Of a stretch of DNA of 64,000 nt, positions 52,701 through 62,581 are shown one piece after another (position 1 is the stretch's first letter; each line of letters opens with the position of its first letter). A model generated the notes under the pieces. That model was not told the DNA's origin, did not search any database, and saw only the letters and a list, made by a program, of their open reading frames with translations. Both the position numbers and the translations under genes were made by a program. The DNA is from Lysobacterales bacterium (GTDB taxonomy: Bacteria; Pseudomonadota; Gammaproteobacteria; Xanthomonadales; SZUA-5). The stretch is from NCBI GenBank assembly GCA_022844135.1, contig JALHMG010000020.1:1-64000 (forward strand), in the 5' to 3' direction.

Positions 52701-55700
52701 GTGCTGAAACGGACACCGTACCGCTCTGCAAACAGCCGCCTCGCCGGAGCAGCGCTGCTCGCTCTGGGCGCCATGTTCGCAACATCGGTATCAGCCGCGG
52801 TGCGGGTGGTCGAGGATGTACCCGAAGCCGCAGTGAAACGGGACGATCGCATCCTGGCGATGCACGGTGGTGGGCGCACTTTCGAAGTGCACGACCCGCT
52901 CGGCTTCGAGTTGGCGTGGTTACGTTGTTCGGCTCAGCGCACCTGCAGCATCGCCATCGAGCGCGCGGGCGAACGCCTGGCCCTCCCGTTTTGGCAAGCC
53001 GAGGTCAGAGTGGTGCCGGAGCGCCTTGACCTTGGCACGGAGATCGCCCAGAGCGATCCTGCGCGCAGCGCCGACAGAACTTTGGCTCAGCGTGAGCCGA
53101 TGATCGCCGCGTGGTTGCACATGCGTCGCGCTGAACGATCGGTACTCGATGGGGATCTTGGCGCGGCAGCGCGTGCCGCGAATGATGCCCGTTCCGTGCT
53201 GCCGGGCCCAGAGGAGCGAGCCTTCGTCTCAATCGAGTTTGCGCGCCTGCTCCTCAGCAATAACAAGCTCGATGAGGCCGCCACCGAGTTAGACGCACTG
53301 GTCGACAAGAAAATGCCGGTGGACTTGCGGGTGCGTGCTGTGCGCCTGCGCGGCGCGGTGCGCTTCCGGCGCGCGCAATTGGCTGAAGCCGAGGCCGGCA
53401 TGCGCGCTGTCGTCGACCAGGCGCGCGCCGCCGCTCCCGGCTCGCATCTGCTGGCGAGCACGCTCAACAGCCTTGCCGTCGTGATTCGCCCGCAGGGACG
53501 TTTGCACGAAGCGCGCGCGCTGTTCGAGGAGGCCCGCGCCGCCGCCGTGGCCTTTGCATCGCCTTCTGTATTGGAAGTGATGATCCTGTCCAACATGGCG
53601 CTGCTGGAGCGCGCCGCCGGCGATCTGCAACGCGCAGACGTCTTGTTTCGCGAGGCGCTGGCGATGCTCGACAAGCTGCCGCCGCAGCCCTTGCTTCGCT
53701 TCGATACGGAAGCCAACTGGGCACTGGTGCTGCTCGATCGCGGCCGCACGCGCGAGGCCGCCGCTTTCTGGAATACGCGATTGCTCGATGAGGGTTTAGA
53801 TCAGGAGCGCGTCGGCCAGGTGCTGCACAACCTGGCGCTGGTGTTCGCCGCTCAAGGCGATTTTCACGAAGCGGTGCGGCGCCTGCGGCTCGCCCTCGTA
53901 CACTGGCAACGCGTGGCGCCCGGGGGCATCGAAGAGGCGAGCGTTCATCGCGATCTCGGCGCTTTCGCTGCTGAGACCGGCGAATTCGCCGCGGCACGTC
54001 GCGCGCTCGAGACGGCGTTGCGGCTGTACCGCGCGATCGCACCGAATGGCACCGGCGTGATCGGCGCGCTCGATGCGCACGCCACCTTGTCGCTGGCGAT
54101 GAACGATGCGTCCGGGGCCGAACGCTGGCAACGGCAGGCGCTCAGCCTGCGCAAGCGAAGCGAGCAGCCCGGATGGCGGCGCGATGCTGCATTGACGCAA
54201 CTGGCGCAGGCGCTGCACGCGCAGCGCAAGGACGACGCGGCGCTCGCGGCGCTCGCTGAGGCGCAAGCACACGCGCGAGGCGCTGGCCGCGACGCGATGC
54301 TGGCAAGCGCCCTGGCCCTGCGCGGCGACATTCTGCTGCGACGCGGCGAGGCCGAAGCAGCGCGCAAAGCCGCCTGCGACGGCGTCGAGCGCATCGAAAT
54401 TCTGCGCGGCACCTCGCCCAGGGGCGCCGAGTTCCAAACGCCGTTTACGCATCAGGCGGCGCCCATCTATCGCTCGTGCATCGATGCGATGCTGGCGACG
54501 GGCGACGTCGAGGCCGCACTCGGCAGCTATCAGCGCGAGCGCCGTGGCGTGCTGCAGGCGCTTCTGGACGACCGCGACCTGCGTTTTCGCGAATTGCCGC
54601 CAGACCTGGCGCAGGAACGCGGTGCGGCTCTGGCGGCGCTGCAGTCGATCAGCGCCGAGCTCGACGCTGCGCCGAGCTCAGAGCTTGCTGCGTTGAAGGA
54701 GCGCCGATATGTCGCGCGCGCGCAGCTGCGGCGCGTCGACGAGCGCATCACCGCAGCGTTGCCTCAATTGTTGCCATGGAGCGCCGAGCGGACTTCTGCG
54801 CCGACGCGCGCACCGACCGGGCATACCGTTGTCGCCTTTGCAGTCGGCAAAAGCGACACCTTGCGCATCGTGCTGAGCGACGGGGCGCCGCGCGTCGATC
54901 GCTTGCCATTGACTGCCGCGCAGCTCAGCGATCGCGTCGCCGCTTGGCGAGCCGCTTTGCAGCGCGGCGCTGCCGACGAAACGCAGATCGCGCGCGAACT
55001 GTATGCCGCCTTGCTCGCAGGCGTCGCGCTTGAGGACAATGTCGTCCTGGTGCCGGACGGTGCACTGCATCGCCTGCCATTCGCTGCCCTGGTCGGCAGC
55101 GACGACCGCCGCCTGATCGAGTCCCACGCCGTGGCGCTCGCGGCGCTCCTGCCCGACGCCGTGCCGTGCGCCGCCCGATCGTGCGCCGCAAATGCCCGTC
55201 TCGATCTGCTGGCGCTGGCCGACAGTGCGGGCGTTGCTGGACGCGCGGCGCTGCCCGGCGTCGATCTGGAAGTCGACGGACTGAAGAACTCGGGTTGGAA
55301 GCAAGTCGCCGTCCTGCGCGGCGCGGATGCCTCCGCCGAAGCGCTGTTCGACCAAGGCCCGCAGGCCCGCCGTCTGCATTTTGCGCTGCACGGCGTGCAC
55401 GACGCGACATCGCCGATGGATAGTGCGCTCATGCTGCGCGCGGGGAATGCCACCCAGCCGCTGGCGGTCTGGCGCATTTTCGAGGAGCTCAGGCTCGACG
55501 CGGAATTGGTGGTGCTGGCTGCGTGCGACACCGCGCCGGGCGCTGGCGAGCGCGACGATGGTTGGCTGGGTTTGACGCGCGCCTTTCAGTTCGCGGGTAC
55601 CGCACAGGTGGTGAGTGCATTGTGGCCGGTCGGCGACCGCAGCACGGCGGCATTGATGGCACAGTTCCATCGGCATCTCGCTGCCGGCGAAACGCCGACG

Positions 55701-55880
55701 ATGGCGCTGGCCATGAGCCAACGACAGGCGCTACGCGCGGTACCCGATCGCGGCAAAGATCCAGACCGCGGGGTGGGCGGCGTTGCGCCTACGGCGATCT
55801 CGGGCAATACGGCATGGGCGGCGTTCCATGTCTATTGGGCGCCACAGCGCGAACGCGCGCCCCAACCGACGCCCCGATAA
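52701..55880 (+). CDS. Exported TPR-CHAT protein
   Basis: A 1059-residue protein. I start at the GTG at 52701, which has GGGAGC upstream and gives a signal peptide (LAGAALLALGAMFATSVSA). Residues 140-650 are tetratricopeptide-like repeats (GRLHEARALFEEARAAAV, GDLQRADVLFREALAML, GDFHEAVRRLRLAL). Residues about 720-1040 are a CHAT caspase-like peptidase domain: PDGALHRLPFAAL, catalytic His in RLHFALHGVHD near 896, catalytic Cys in LVVLAACDTAPGAG near 943, and TAQVVSALWPVGD. CHAT proteases act in type III-E CRISPR and gasdermin systems, but exported TPR-CHAT proteins are usually of unknown role. Confidence 0.92.
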   Translation: MLKRTPYRSANSRLAGAALLALGAMFATSVSAAVRVVEDVPEAAVKRDDRILAMHGGGRTFEVHDPLGFELAWLRCSAQRTCSIAIERAGERLALPFWQAEVRVVPERLDLGTEIAQSDPARSADRTLAQREPMIAAWLHMRRAERSVLDGDLGAAARAANDARSVLPGPEERAFVSIEFARLLLSNNKLDEAATELDALVDKKMPVDLRVRAVRLRGAVRFRRAQLAEAEAGMRAVVDQARAAAPGSHLLASTLNSLAVVIRPQGRLHEARALFEEARAAAVAFASPSVLEVMILSNMALLERAAGDLQRADVLFREALAMLDKLPPQPLLRFDTEANWALVLLDRGRTREAAAFWNTRLLDEGLDQERVGQVLHNLALVFAAQGDFHEAVRRLRLALVHWQRVAPGGIEEASVHRDLGAFAAETGEFAAARRALETALRLYRAIAPNGTGVIGALDAHATLSLAMNDASGAERWQRQALSLRKRSEQPGWRRDAALTQLAQALHAQRKDDAALAALAEAQAHARGAGRDAMLASALALRGDILLRRGEAEAARKAACDGVERIEILRGTSPRGAEFQTPFTHQAAPIYRSCIDAMLATGDVEAALGSYQRERRGVLQALLDDRDLRFRELPPDLAQERGAALAALQSISAELDAAPSSELAALKERRYVARAQLRRVDERITAALPQLLPWSAERTSAPTRAPTGHTVVAFAVGKSDTLRIVLSDGAPRVDRLPLTAAQLSDRVAAWRAALQRGAADETQIARELYAALLAGVALEDNVVLVPDGALHRLPFAALVGSDDRRLIESHAVALAALLPDAVPCAARSCAANARLDLLALADSAGVAGRAALPGVDLEVDGLKNSGWKQVAVLRGADASAEALFDQGPQARRLHFALHGVHDATSPMDSALMLRAGNATQPLAVWRIFEELRLDAELVVLAACDTAPGAGERDDGWLGLTRAFQFAGTAQVVSALWPVGDRSTAALMAQFHRHLAAGETPTMALAMSQRQALRAVPDRGKDPDRGVGGVAPTAISGNTAWAAFHVYWAPQRERAPQPTPR

Positions 55881-55990
55881 CTGCCACAGGGCCTTTACGC
55901 AAAAGTCGCGAGTGACACGCCGCCGCCCGTTTGAAGCAGGGCGCGTGGTCACCTTCGCGACCATCCGCATTCCCTCCAGGAAGGTCCGGG

Positions 55991-56244
55991 CTAGCCCGCA
56001 TATTTCATGAGGTCGCGATGAAATGGCTTAGTTTCGTTGTTACAGCCCGGAAATCATCGAGTTGGTCGTACTGACAAAGTGTTCGCTGCCATTTCCTCGC
56101 TAACACGGCCCTCGCTCGTTCTTTGCGCCGGACTCTTCGTTGCTCGTCGTCGCAATGGAACAACCATTCCTTCTCCTCCCGCCTCGATTCCGGCGCAAAG
56201 CCCTTCGCGATCTTCCGCGTTCCCTCATGAAACATGCGGGCTAG
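55991..56244. mobile_element. MITE-like element with 22-bp terminal inverted repeats
   Basis: CTAGCCCGCATATTTCATGA-GG (55991-56012) and its complement at 56223-56244 match at 21 of 22 bases. The outer CTAG may be a 4-bp target duplication instead of part of the repeat. The 254-bp inside has no convincing gene. The ends remind me of IS1380-type elements, which I cannot verify. The rest of 55881-56274 is plain intergenic DNA. Confidence 0.7.
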
Positions 56245-56274
56245 AATCGGCGACTCGATCGTCCTCTGAAGCCC

Positions 56275-58398
56275 ATGACCGCCGACCCCATCGCCCTGTT
56301 GCACGCCCGCCTCGGCAAACGTTGGATCGTTGCGGCGCCATTGGGTTTGGGGAAGCCCAATCATTTGCTCAACCAGATTTATGCGGCGGCGAAAGCCGAT
56401 GCGTCCCTTGAGCTCAAGATCCTGACCGCGCTGTCGCTGGCGCGGCCGCAGCCCAAGGCCGATCTGGAGCGGCGATTTCTGGGTCCGTTCGCGGCCCGCT
56501 GGTGGGGCGAAAACTACCCGGATCTGGACTATGTCAAGGACGTGCGCAACGGCACCGTGCCAGCCAACATCGAGGTGCATGAGTTTTATCTGCAGTCCGG
56601 GTCGATGCTCGGCCGGCCGCTGGCGCAGCAGAACTACACCAGCGTCAACTACACCCATGTGGCGCGCGATGTGGCCGCCGCTGGCGCCAACGTCGCCGTG
56701 CAGTTGCTGGCCCGTTGCGATGGACCCGATGGCCCGCGCTACAGCCTGTCGTGCAACGCCGATGTAACGCTCGACTTGCGCGATCGTCTGGCTGCGGAAG
56801 GTCGTCGTTTGCTGCTGATTGGCGTCGTCCATCCAGATCTGCCTTTCGTCGGCAACGATGCCGAAGTCGACGCCAGCCTCTTCGACGCCATCATCGACAG
56901 TCCGCCGCATGAGTTGTTTGCGCTGCCGCGCCAGCCGGTGGAGGACGCCGAGTACGTGCTCGGACTGCAGGCCAGCACGCTGGTCAAAGACGGCGGCACA
57001 CTGCAGATCGGCATCGGCGCACTGTCCGATGCGGTGGTCTACGCCTTGCGCTTGCGGCATCAGGACAACGCTACCTATCGCGCGCTCACGGAAAGCCTTC
57101 AGGATCCGGGCGAGCGGCTGCTGGCGGCAAAGATCGGTGGTTTCGAGCCCTTTGCTACCGGCCTGTATGGCGCCAGCGAAATGGTCATGGACGGCTTCAT
57201 GGAGCTGCACCGTGCTGGCATTTTGAAGCGCCACGTGTACGAATCGACGGCGCTGCAGCAACTGCTGAACCGCGGCGCCATCGGCACAACCCTACGCGGC
57301 GAGCAACTCGATCTGCTGATCGAAGCCGGCGTCTATCCGCGGCCACTCGATGCCGAGGCCATTCCACACCTGATCACGCTCGGACTGCTGCCGCCGGGCA
57401 CCGCGCTGCTGTCGCGCGAGCGCTTCACCCTGCCCGATGGCGAGTGCGACACGCTGCTGGCAGAGCCGACCACGCGCGCGCGTTTGCGCGCCTGGATCGA
57501 TGGCCGAGTGCTGAGCGGCGGGCGTTATCTGCACGGCGCCTTTTATCTGGGCTCCAAAGCGATGTACGCGTGGCTGCGCGACCTCAAGGGCGCCGACTTC
57601 GACGGCTTCTCGATGACCCGGGTATCGCATATCAACGAGCTGTATGGCGGCCAAGAAGCGCTGCACCGGGCGCAGCGGCATGAGGCGCGTTTTTTCAACA
57701 CCTGCATGATGCAAACGCTGCTCGGTGCGGCGGTTTCAGATGGCCTCGATTCCGGGCAAATCGTCAGCGGCGTGGGCGGCCAATACAATTTTGTGGCGAT
57801 GGCGCACGCGCTGCCCACCGGGCGTTCCGTGCTGATGCTGCGCTCCACGCGCGAGGCCGGCGGCGAGGTGCGCTCCAGCATCCTCTGGAACTACGGGCAC
57901 ACCACGATTCCGCGTCACCTGCGCGACATCGTCGTGACCGAATACGGCATCGCCGACTTGCGCGGCCAGACCGACGCCGAGTGCATCCGCCGCCTGCTGG
58001 CGATCTGCGACTCGCGCTTTCAGGACGAGTTATTGGCGCAGGCCAAGACCGCCGGCAAAGTGCCGGGAGATACGGCGATCCCTGAACGCTATCGGCGCAA
58101 TCGCCCCGAAGCCTTGAGCGCCGCACTCAGCGCCGGCAAAGCGCGCGGCCTGTTCCCGCTGTTCCCCTTCGGCTCGGATTTCGACGCCACCGAAGAACGC
58201 ATCGTCGTCGCGCTGCGCTGGCTGAAAGCCAACACCGCGCGCACTGCCGATCGCCTGCGCACGCTGCTGACAGCCCTCAACGCCAGCCCCAGCGTGGCTG
58301 AGGCGCCGTACCTCACGCGCCTTAAGCTCAGTAAGCCGACGAGTTTCAACGAGCGCTTGTATGCGCGACTGGTCACATTGGCGCTGCGGCGCTCGTAG
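56275..58398 (+). CDS. Acetyl-CoA hydrolase/transferase family protein
   Basis: A 707-residue protein of the acetyl-CoA hydrolase/CoA-transferase superfamily. N-terminal half: PLGLGKPNHLLNQIYAAA, VNYTHVARDVAAAGANVAV, and the LQIGIGALSDAVVYAL segment. C-terminal domain: VSGVGGQYNFVAMAHAL, RSTREAGGEVRSSILWNYG and VVTEYGIADLRGQTDAECI, the conserved end of the family. It is longer than usual family members (about 430-650). It would move CoA between acyl groups or hydrolyse acyl-CoA in the cytoplasm. ATG at 56275, 30 bases after the MITE-like element. Confidence 0.88.
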   Translation: MTADPIALLHARLGKRWIVAAPLGLGKPNHLLNQIYAAAKADASLELKILTALSLARPQPKADLERRFLGPFAARWWGENYPDLDYVKDVRNGTVPANIEVHEFYLQSGSMLGRPLAQQNYTSVNYTHVARDVAAAGANVAVQLLARCDGPDGPRYSLSCNADVTLDLRDRLAAEGRRLLLIGVVHPDLPFVGNDAEVDASLFDAIIDSPPHELFALPRQPVEDAEYVLGLQASTLVKDGGTLQIGIGALSDAVVYALRLRHQDNATYRALTESLQDPGERLLAAKIGGFEPFATGLYGASEMVMDGFMELHRAGILKRHVYESTALQQLLNRGAIGTTLRGEQLDLLIEAGVYPRPLDAEAIPHLITLGLLPPGTALLSRERFTLPDGECDTLLAEPTTRARLRAWIDGRVLSGGRYLHGAFYLGSKAMYAWLRDLKGADFDGFSMTRVSHINELYGGQEALHRAQRHEARFFNTCMMQTLLGAAVSDGLDSGQIVSGVGGQYNFVAMAHALPTGRSVLMLRSTREAGGEVRSSILWNYGHTTIPRHLRDIVVTEYGIADLRGQTDAECIRRLLAICDSRFQDELLAQAKTAGKVPGDTAIPERYRRNRPEALSAALSAGKARGLFPLFPFGSDFDATEERIVVALRWLKANTARTADRLRTLLTALNASPSVAEAPYLTRLKLSKPTSFNERLYARLVTLALRRS

Positions 58399-58469
58399 CA
58401 GGCTCGATAAGCCCGAAACTGCCGACAGCGACCGCAGGTCGCGGCGCTAACCCGAGATCAAGTGCCTAC

Positions 58470-58580
58470 GGTCCGCAGCAGCTCGCTTCAGGTACGCGGA
58501 CCCATGGTCCGCAGCTTTTGATCGCCGGTGCGCGGACCTACTGCCCGCAGCTCGAGATTCCTTCGGCACGCGGACCCAGC
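58470..58580. repeat. Three tandem hairpins between convergent genes
   Basis: Three units of 36-38 bases start at 58470, 58506 and 58543. Each opens GGTCCGCAGC (third: GCCCGCAGC) and closes GCGGACC, so each can fold into its own hairpin. A further palindrome GCGACC-GCA-GGTCGC lies just upstream around 58430. The cluster sits between the ends of two convergent genes. Confidence 0.75.
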
Positions 58581-58609
58581 AACCCATCGGAAACTTGATC
58601 TCGAGACGA

Positions 58610-59320
58610 TTAGAAGTTGTACACCAGGTTGGTGGTGAACAAGGAGTCGGTCTTTTCCGAGCCTGGCGCCGCATCGGTGTTGTGGCGCAACTGCAGGCCC
58701 GCTTTCAGCGCCAGCGCATCGCTCATCTTGACCACCAGACCGGCATCGTTCTGCACGAAGGTGTTGTCTGAGCCGGCTTCCACAAGCAGCGAGTTTTCGA
58801 AGCTGGTGGTCGCCGTGAACACATGCTTGAAGCCCATCAGCCCGCGCAAAATCAACTCGCCATCGGTGTCGCCGCTGACCGCTTTGAAACGGCGATAACC
58901 TGGACCGCCTTCGAACAGCAGCTCGGTAGTGTCGTCCTTGATCGCGTAATAGCCGTAGCTCAGCGCCGCAATCGCCTGGTACTCGAACGGCGCAAAGTCG
59001 TCGTTCTCGTAACGCAGCGAACCGTTCAGATAGCGACGCTCATCGAACTTGTACGCGCTCGACCCGCTCAACTCATAGCGATTGGCCGTGAGTGTGAGCT
59101 CTTCGCTGCCCGCTACTTCCCCTTTCTGGCGCAGCGCCGCGAAACCGACGACGTTTTTCCACTGCGCGTCTTCGAGCGTAAAGCCGAGTTTGGCATTCAG
59201 CGATTCGGTCTCCGAATTGCCGCGCGACAGCGCCAACCCCAGCTCGCCTGTGCCCTTCCATCCGTCGGCGAAGGCCGCGCTCGACATCGCCAGCAACGAG
59301 ACTGCAACAACAATACGCAT
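58610..59320 (-). CDS. DUF481 outer-membrane protein (YdiY-like)
   Basis: A 236-residue exported protein with signal peptide MRIVVAVSLLAMSSAAFA. The mature part starts GWKGTGELGLALSRGNSETE, the DUF481 entry motif, and continues as alternating amphipathic strands ending in the aromatic LVYNF expected of an outer-membrane barrel. Function unknown; family members are salt- or acid-induced porin-like proteins. Confidence 0.92.
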   Translation of the reverse strand: MRIVVAVSLLAMSSAAFADGWKGTGELGLALSRGNSETESLNAKLGFTLEDAQWKNVVGFAALRQKGEVAGSEELTLTANRYELSGSSAYKFDERRYLNGSLRYENDDFAPFEYQAIAALSYGYYAIKDDTTELLFEGGPGYRRFKAVSGDTDGELILRGLMGFKHVFTATTSFENSLLVEAGSDNTFVQNDAGLVVKMSDALALKAGLQLRHNTDAAPGSEKTDSLFTTNLVYNF

Positions 59321-59522
59321 GATGAACTCCGGTCAAAAAAACGGCCGGATGCTGTGTCGATGGCGCTGAATTGCTGGTGAAGCGTCGGGCAGATCGGCAG
59401 CTTGATGCGCTGGCGCTTCATCGATAACGGCCGCTCCCCGCGCAGCGCAACCCACGTTTTCGTCCGCAGACCTGTTCTGGCATCGCCGAACCGTAGTTTT
59501 CGCAGAGAACTCGGGTTCGAAT

Positions 59523-61148
59523 TCAAACCAGGTCCCGCTGCGGCACCGCCAGTTGGATGCGAAAACAGCTGCCGCCGCCGGGCACTGGCACGTACTCGAT
59601 GGATGCCTGATTGGCGCCCAGCAGCTGCTTGGTGATGTAAAGGCCGAGCCCCGTGCCATCGGCATGCGTGGTGAAAAACGGCTCGAAGAGCTGGCGCTGG
59701 AGTGCCGGCGGAATGCCGGGCCCACGATCGACGATTTCGATCAACGCACCCTGTGCAGAGTTGGGCTGGCGAATGCGTAGCGACACTTCCGCCGGATGAT
59801 CCGGTTTGCGTCCGTAACGCAGCGCGTTGCGCACCAGGTTCCAGACCGCCTGGGTGAGTTGCGAAGGGTCGACCAGCGCACGCGCATCCTTGTTCTCGAG
59901 ATTCAGCTTGAGCACATCCTGGCCGAGCGGTTGCGCCTGCTTGTAATCGTTGATGAAACCCTGCGCCCAGGGCCCCAACACCACACATTCCGGCCGCGAG
60001 CGCTCGCGACGCGACAGCTGCAGCACGTTCTCGACGATGCCATTCACCCGCGTGCAGTGATTCATGATGATTTCGATGAGGCGCCGGTCGGCCTCCGGCA
60101 TGTCCTCCGATTCGGCGAGCAATTGCGCCGAATGACTGATCGCCGCGAGCGGATTGCGCACTTCGTGAGCGATGCTCGCCGACAGGCGACCGAGTGAGGA
60201 CAGCGTCAGTTCCTCGGCGCGTCGATAGACCATGCTTTCGTCCTCCAGAAAGCACAAGGTTGCTGCATCGTCGTCGCCGCCGAGGCGCGTGAAGCGCGGC
60301 ACCACGGCCGGCACACCCTGCGCGATCTGGATAGGGACGTTGTTGTGGCGCGAGGTGGTGATCCAATACCGCCAGCGGTCGTAAAGCTCCGGCGCGAGTT
60401 TGCGTAGATCGGTCTCGGAGCTGGGCGGCGTGCCAAGCAGATACCAGCCCGATTCGTTGAATCGCTGCACTTGCGCTTTGCCATCGAGCACCAGAATGCC
60501 GGTGCGCATACGCTGGATGATCAGCTCATTGATCTGCGCCAGATTCGCGATATCGACGCCCTGCCGCTCGGCCAGCTCCTGGCTCTCGCGGGTGGTGCGC
60601 GCCAGCCAGTAAAAAACCGCTACCGTGGCGAAGAACGCGCTGCCGACCAGCGCCGCCTGCGCCAGGTTGCGCTCGCCAGCGTTCTCGCGAATCCAGATTG
60701 AAAAGAATGCTTCCGACAGCAGCGCCACCGTTGCGATGGCCGCAGACAACAGCGCCCAGCGCCCCGGCAGCAGCAGCGCACTCATCGCCACGGTGATCAG
60801 CAAGAGCACGCCCACGCCGCTGCTCAAGCCGCCGAACACGTACAGCAACAACGAGCCGATCACCAGGTCCGCGGCGACGCCCGCAATCGTCGCCACCTCG
60901 ATCGACCAGCGCCGCGTCTGCCCCAGCGCGAACACACCCGCAGCGCTCAGCACGTACAAGACGATGCCCACCTGCCCGGCGAACAGCATCACGCCGCCCA
61001 GGTTGAAGTAACGCGTCGCGATTGGCGTCAGCAGCAGCACCGCGAACGCCAGAGCGATCAGCAGGCGATAGAGGTTGAACAGCCGCAATTCATACCAGCG
61101 CAGCGACTCGGAGCTCAGGCCTGAGGGAACTTCGCGGATAAAACGCAT
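59523..61148 (-). CDS. PilS-like sensor histidine kinase
   Basis: A 541-residue kinase from the ATG at 61148 (MRFIREVPSGLSSESLRWYE); the longer frame upstream lacks protein character. Six hydrophobic segments fill residues 25-190, followed by a PAS-like domain (IQRMRTGILVLDGKAQVQRF), the phospho-His in LSASIAHEVRNPLAAISHSA near residue 325, and an ATPase domain (QAVWNLVRNALRYG, DRGPGIPPALQRQLFEPFFT, GLGLYITKQLL). The RLFNLYRLLIA start is typical of PilS, which controls type IV pilus genes through PilR. No pilR lies next to it, so the partner is elsewhere or the role differs. Confidence 0.88.
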   Translation of the reverse strand: MRFIREVPSGLSSESLRWYELRLFNLYRLLIALAFAVLLLTPIATRYFNLGGVMLFAGQVGIVLYVLSAAGVFALGQTRRWSIEVATIAGVAADLVIGSLLLYVFGGLSSGVGVLLLITVAMSALLLPGRWALLSAAIATVALLSEAFFSIWIRENAGERNLAQAALVGSAFFATVAVFYWLARTTRESQELAERQGVDIANLAQINELIIQRMRTGILVLDGKAQVQRFNESGWYLLGTPPSSETDLRKLAPELYDRWRYWITTSRHNNVPIQIAQGVPAVVPRFTRLGGDDDAATLCFLEDESMVYRRAEELTLSSLGRLSASIAHEVRNPLAAISHSAQLLAESEDMPEADRRLIEIIMNHCTRVNGIVENVLQLSRRERSRPECVVLGPWAQGFINDYKQAQPLGQDVLKLNLENKDARALVDPSQLTQAVWNLVRNALRYGRKPDHPAEVSLRIRQPNSAQGALIEIVDRGPGIPPALQRQLFEPFFTTHADGTGLGLYITKQLLGANQASIEYVPVPGGGSCFRIQLAVPQRDLV

Positions 61149-61237
61149 GAGTTTGAGAACGCCTTGGGAGATCGTGCGATGCTTACCGCCACAGTGTAGC
61201 AACGTGATCACAGCGATCGCGCGGAGACAATCGAACC

Positions 61238-61759
61238 ATGCGGCGGTGTTTTCTACTCTTGGTGCTGACCTTGGCCGGATGCGAGTCGCGCGAGCGCGGC
61301 GGATGCCCTGGCGATCTTGGCGCGTTCGGGCGCGACGAGGCCTTGCGTGCGCAGGCCGCAAGCCTGCCCAACCCGAGCTGCGAGCTGGCTGCCGGCGAGC
61401 TTGCGGTCTATGGCAAGGCACGAGAAGAAGGCCTTGCGCGGCTTTGCTCCGGACCGGTCGCATTCGCCCGCGGCGTCGACGGTGGCGCCTTTGATCTGGC
61501 GCTCTGCGAGGGCGACGCCAAAGACATCGCACAGCGCGCGCACGAAACCGGCACACTGCTGCGCGAACACATCGCCACGCGCGACGCCCTGCTGGCCAAG
61601 GCCAACGAGGCCGAAACCCGGCTCGCGGCGCTCGCCAACGATGCGCCCGAGCGCCGTGCGCTGGAAGACGAGGCAGCCGGGCTGCGCTTCGACGCGCGCC
61701 AGCGCGATAACGACATCGAAGCTCTGCGCGGCGTGGCGGCGGTGGAAAAGTGGCGATGA
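61238..61759 (+). CDS. DUF2799-like lipoprotein
   Basis: A 173-residue lipoprotein with lipobox LAGC ([15 protein letters not shown]). The segment [20 protein letters not shown] and later FDLALCEGD resemble the Cys-containing DUF2799 pattern of small lipoproteins. The C-terminal half is a long helix ([20 protein letters not shown]). It overlaps the SDR gene by four bases (ATGA). Confidence 0.78.
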   Translation: MRRCFLLLVLTLAGCESRERGGCPGDLGAFGRDEALRAQAASLPNPSCELAAGELAVYGKAREEGLARLCSGPVAFARGVDGGAFDLALCEGDAKDIAQRAHETGTLLREHIATRDALLAKANEAETRLAALANDAPERRALEDEAAGLRFDARQRDNDIEALRGVAAVEKWR

Positions 61760-62526
61760 CCCGGTGGCGGCTGGATGGCCAGACAGCGCTGATCACCGGC
61801 GCCTCGCGCGGCATTGGTCTGGCATGCGCACGCGAGTTGCTGGATCTGGGCTGCGATGTGCTGCTGATCGCGCGCGACGAGGAGCATCTGCTCGCCGTGC
61901 GCGACGAGCTGGCGGACGATTTCAGCGCGCGCGAAGTGCTGGCCTTTGCCGCCGACGTTGGCGATGCCGAGCAGCGCCTGGAAATCCTCGACTGGATTCG
62001 CGACATCGACGTCGCGCCCAGCCTGCTGATCAACAACGCCGGCACTAACGTCCGCAAGGCCACGCTCGATCTGCGCGACGACGATGTCGAACACATCCTG
62101 AATATCAACTACGTCGCCGCCTTTGCGATGTGCCGCCTGCTGCACCCGCTGCTGACGCAACACGCCGCCAGCGCCATCGTCAACGTCGGCTCAGTCTCGG
62201 GCCTGACGCACGTGCGCACCGGCCCGGCCTACGGCGCGAGCAAAGCCGCCCTCACACAACTGACGCGCAACCTGGCCTGCGAGTGGGCGAGCGATGGCGT
62301 CCGCGTCAACGCCGTCGCCCCGTGGTACATCCGCACCCGCCGCACCCAGGACGCACTCGCTCAGGCCGACTACTTCGAATCGGTCATCGAACGCACCCCG
62401 CTGGGGCGCGTCGGCGAACCCGTCGAAGTCGCCGCCGCCATCGCCTTCTTGTGCATGCCGGCCGCGAGCTACATCACCGGCGAAACCATCGCCGTGGATG
62501 GCGGGTTTTTGCGGATGGGGTTTTGA
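61756..62526 (+). CDS. SDR family oxidoreductase (tropinone reductase-like)
   Basis: A 256-residue short-chain dehydrogenase. NAD(P) motif [15 protein letters not shown] near residue 12, [13 protein letters not shown] near 92, catalytic Ser in VNVGSVSGL near 140, YxxxK in [12 protein letters not shown] near 154 and the C-terminal [14 protein letters not shown] start at the ATG at 61756, overlapping the lipoprotein stop; a GTG at 61750 is also in frame. Substrate unknown. Confidence 0.93.
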   Translation: MTRWRLDGQTALITGASRGIGLACARELLDLGCDVLLIARDEEHLLAVRDELADDFSAREVLAFAADVGDAEQRLEILDWIRDIDVAPSLLINNAGTNVRKATLDLRDDDVEHILNINYVAAFAMCRLLHPLLTQHAASAIVNVGSVSGLTHVRTGPAYGASKAALTQLTRNLACEWASDGVRVNAVAPWYIRTRRTQDALAQADYFESVIERTPLGRVGEPVEVAAAIAFLCMPAASYITGETIAVDGGFLRMGF

Positions 62527-62581
62527 CGGGTCATGTCCTTTGGAGCGCCTCGAAGTCTGGAATTCGTGGTCTGCGAACCGG

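Noticed and set aside
50777-52879. 700-residue minus-strand open frame opposite argS
   Set aside because: Antisense to clear ArgS and SPOR motifs; no domains on its own strand.
61149-62108. N-terminal extension of the PilS-like kinase to 861 residues
   Set aside because: The extension is antisense to the lipoprotein and SDR genes and has shadow-frame composition; the kinase has a natural start at 61148.
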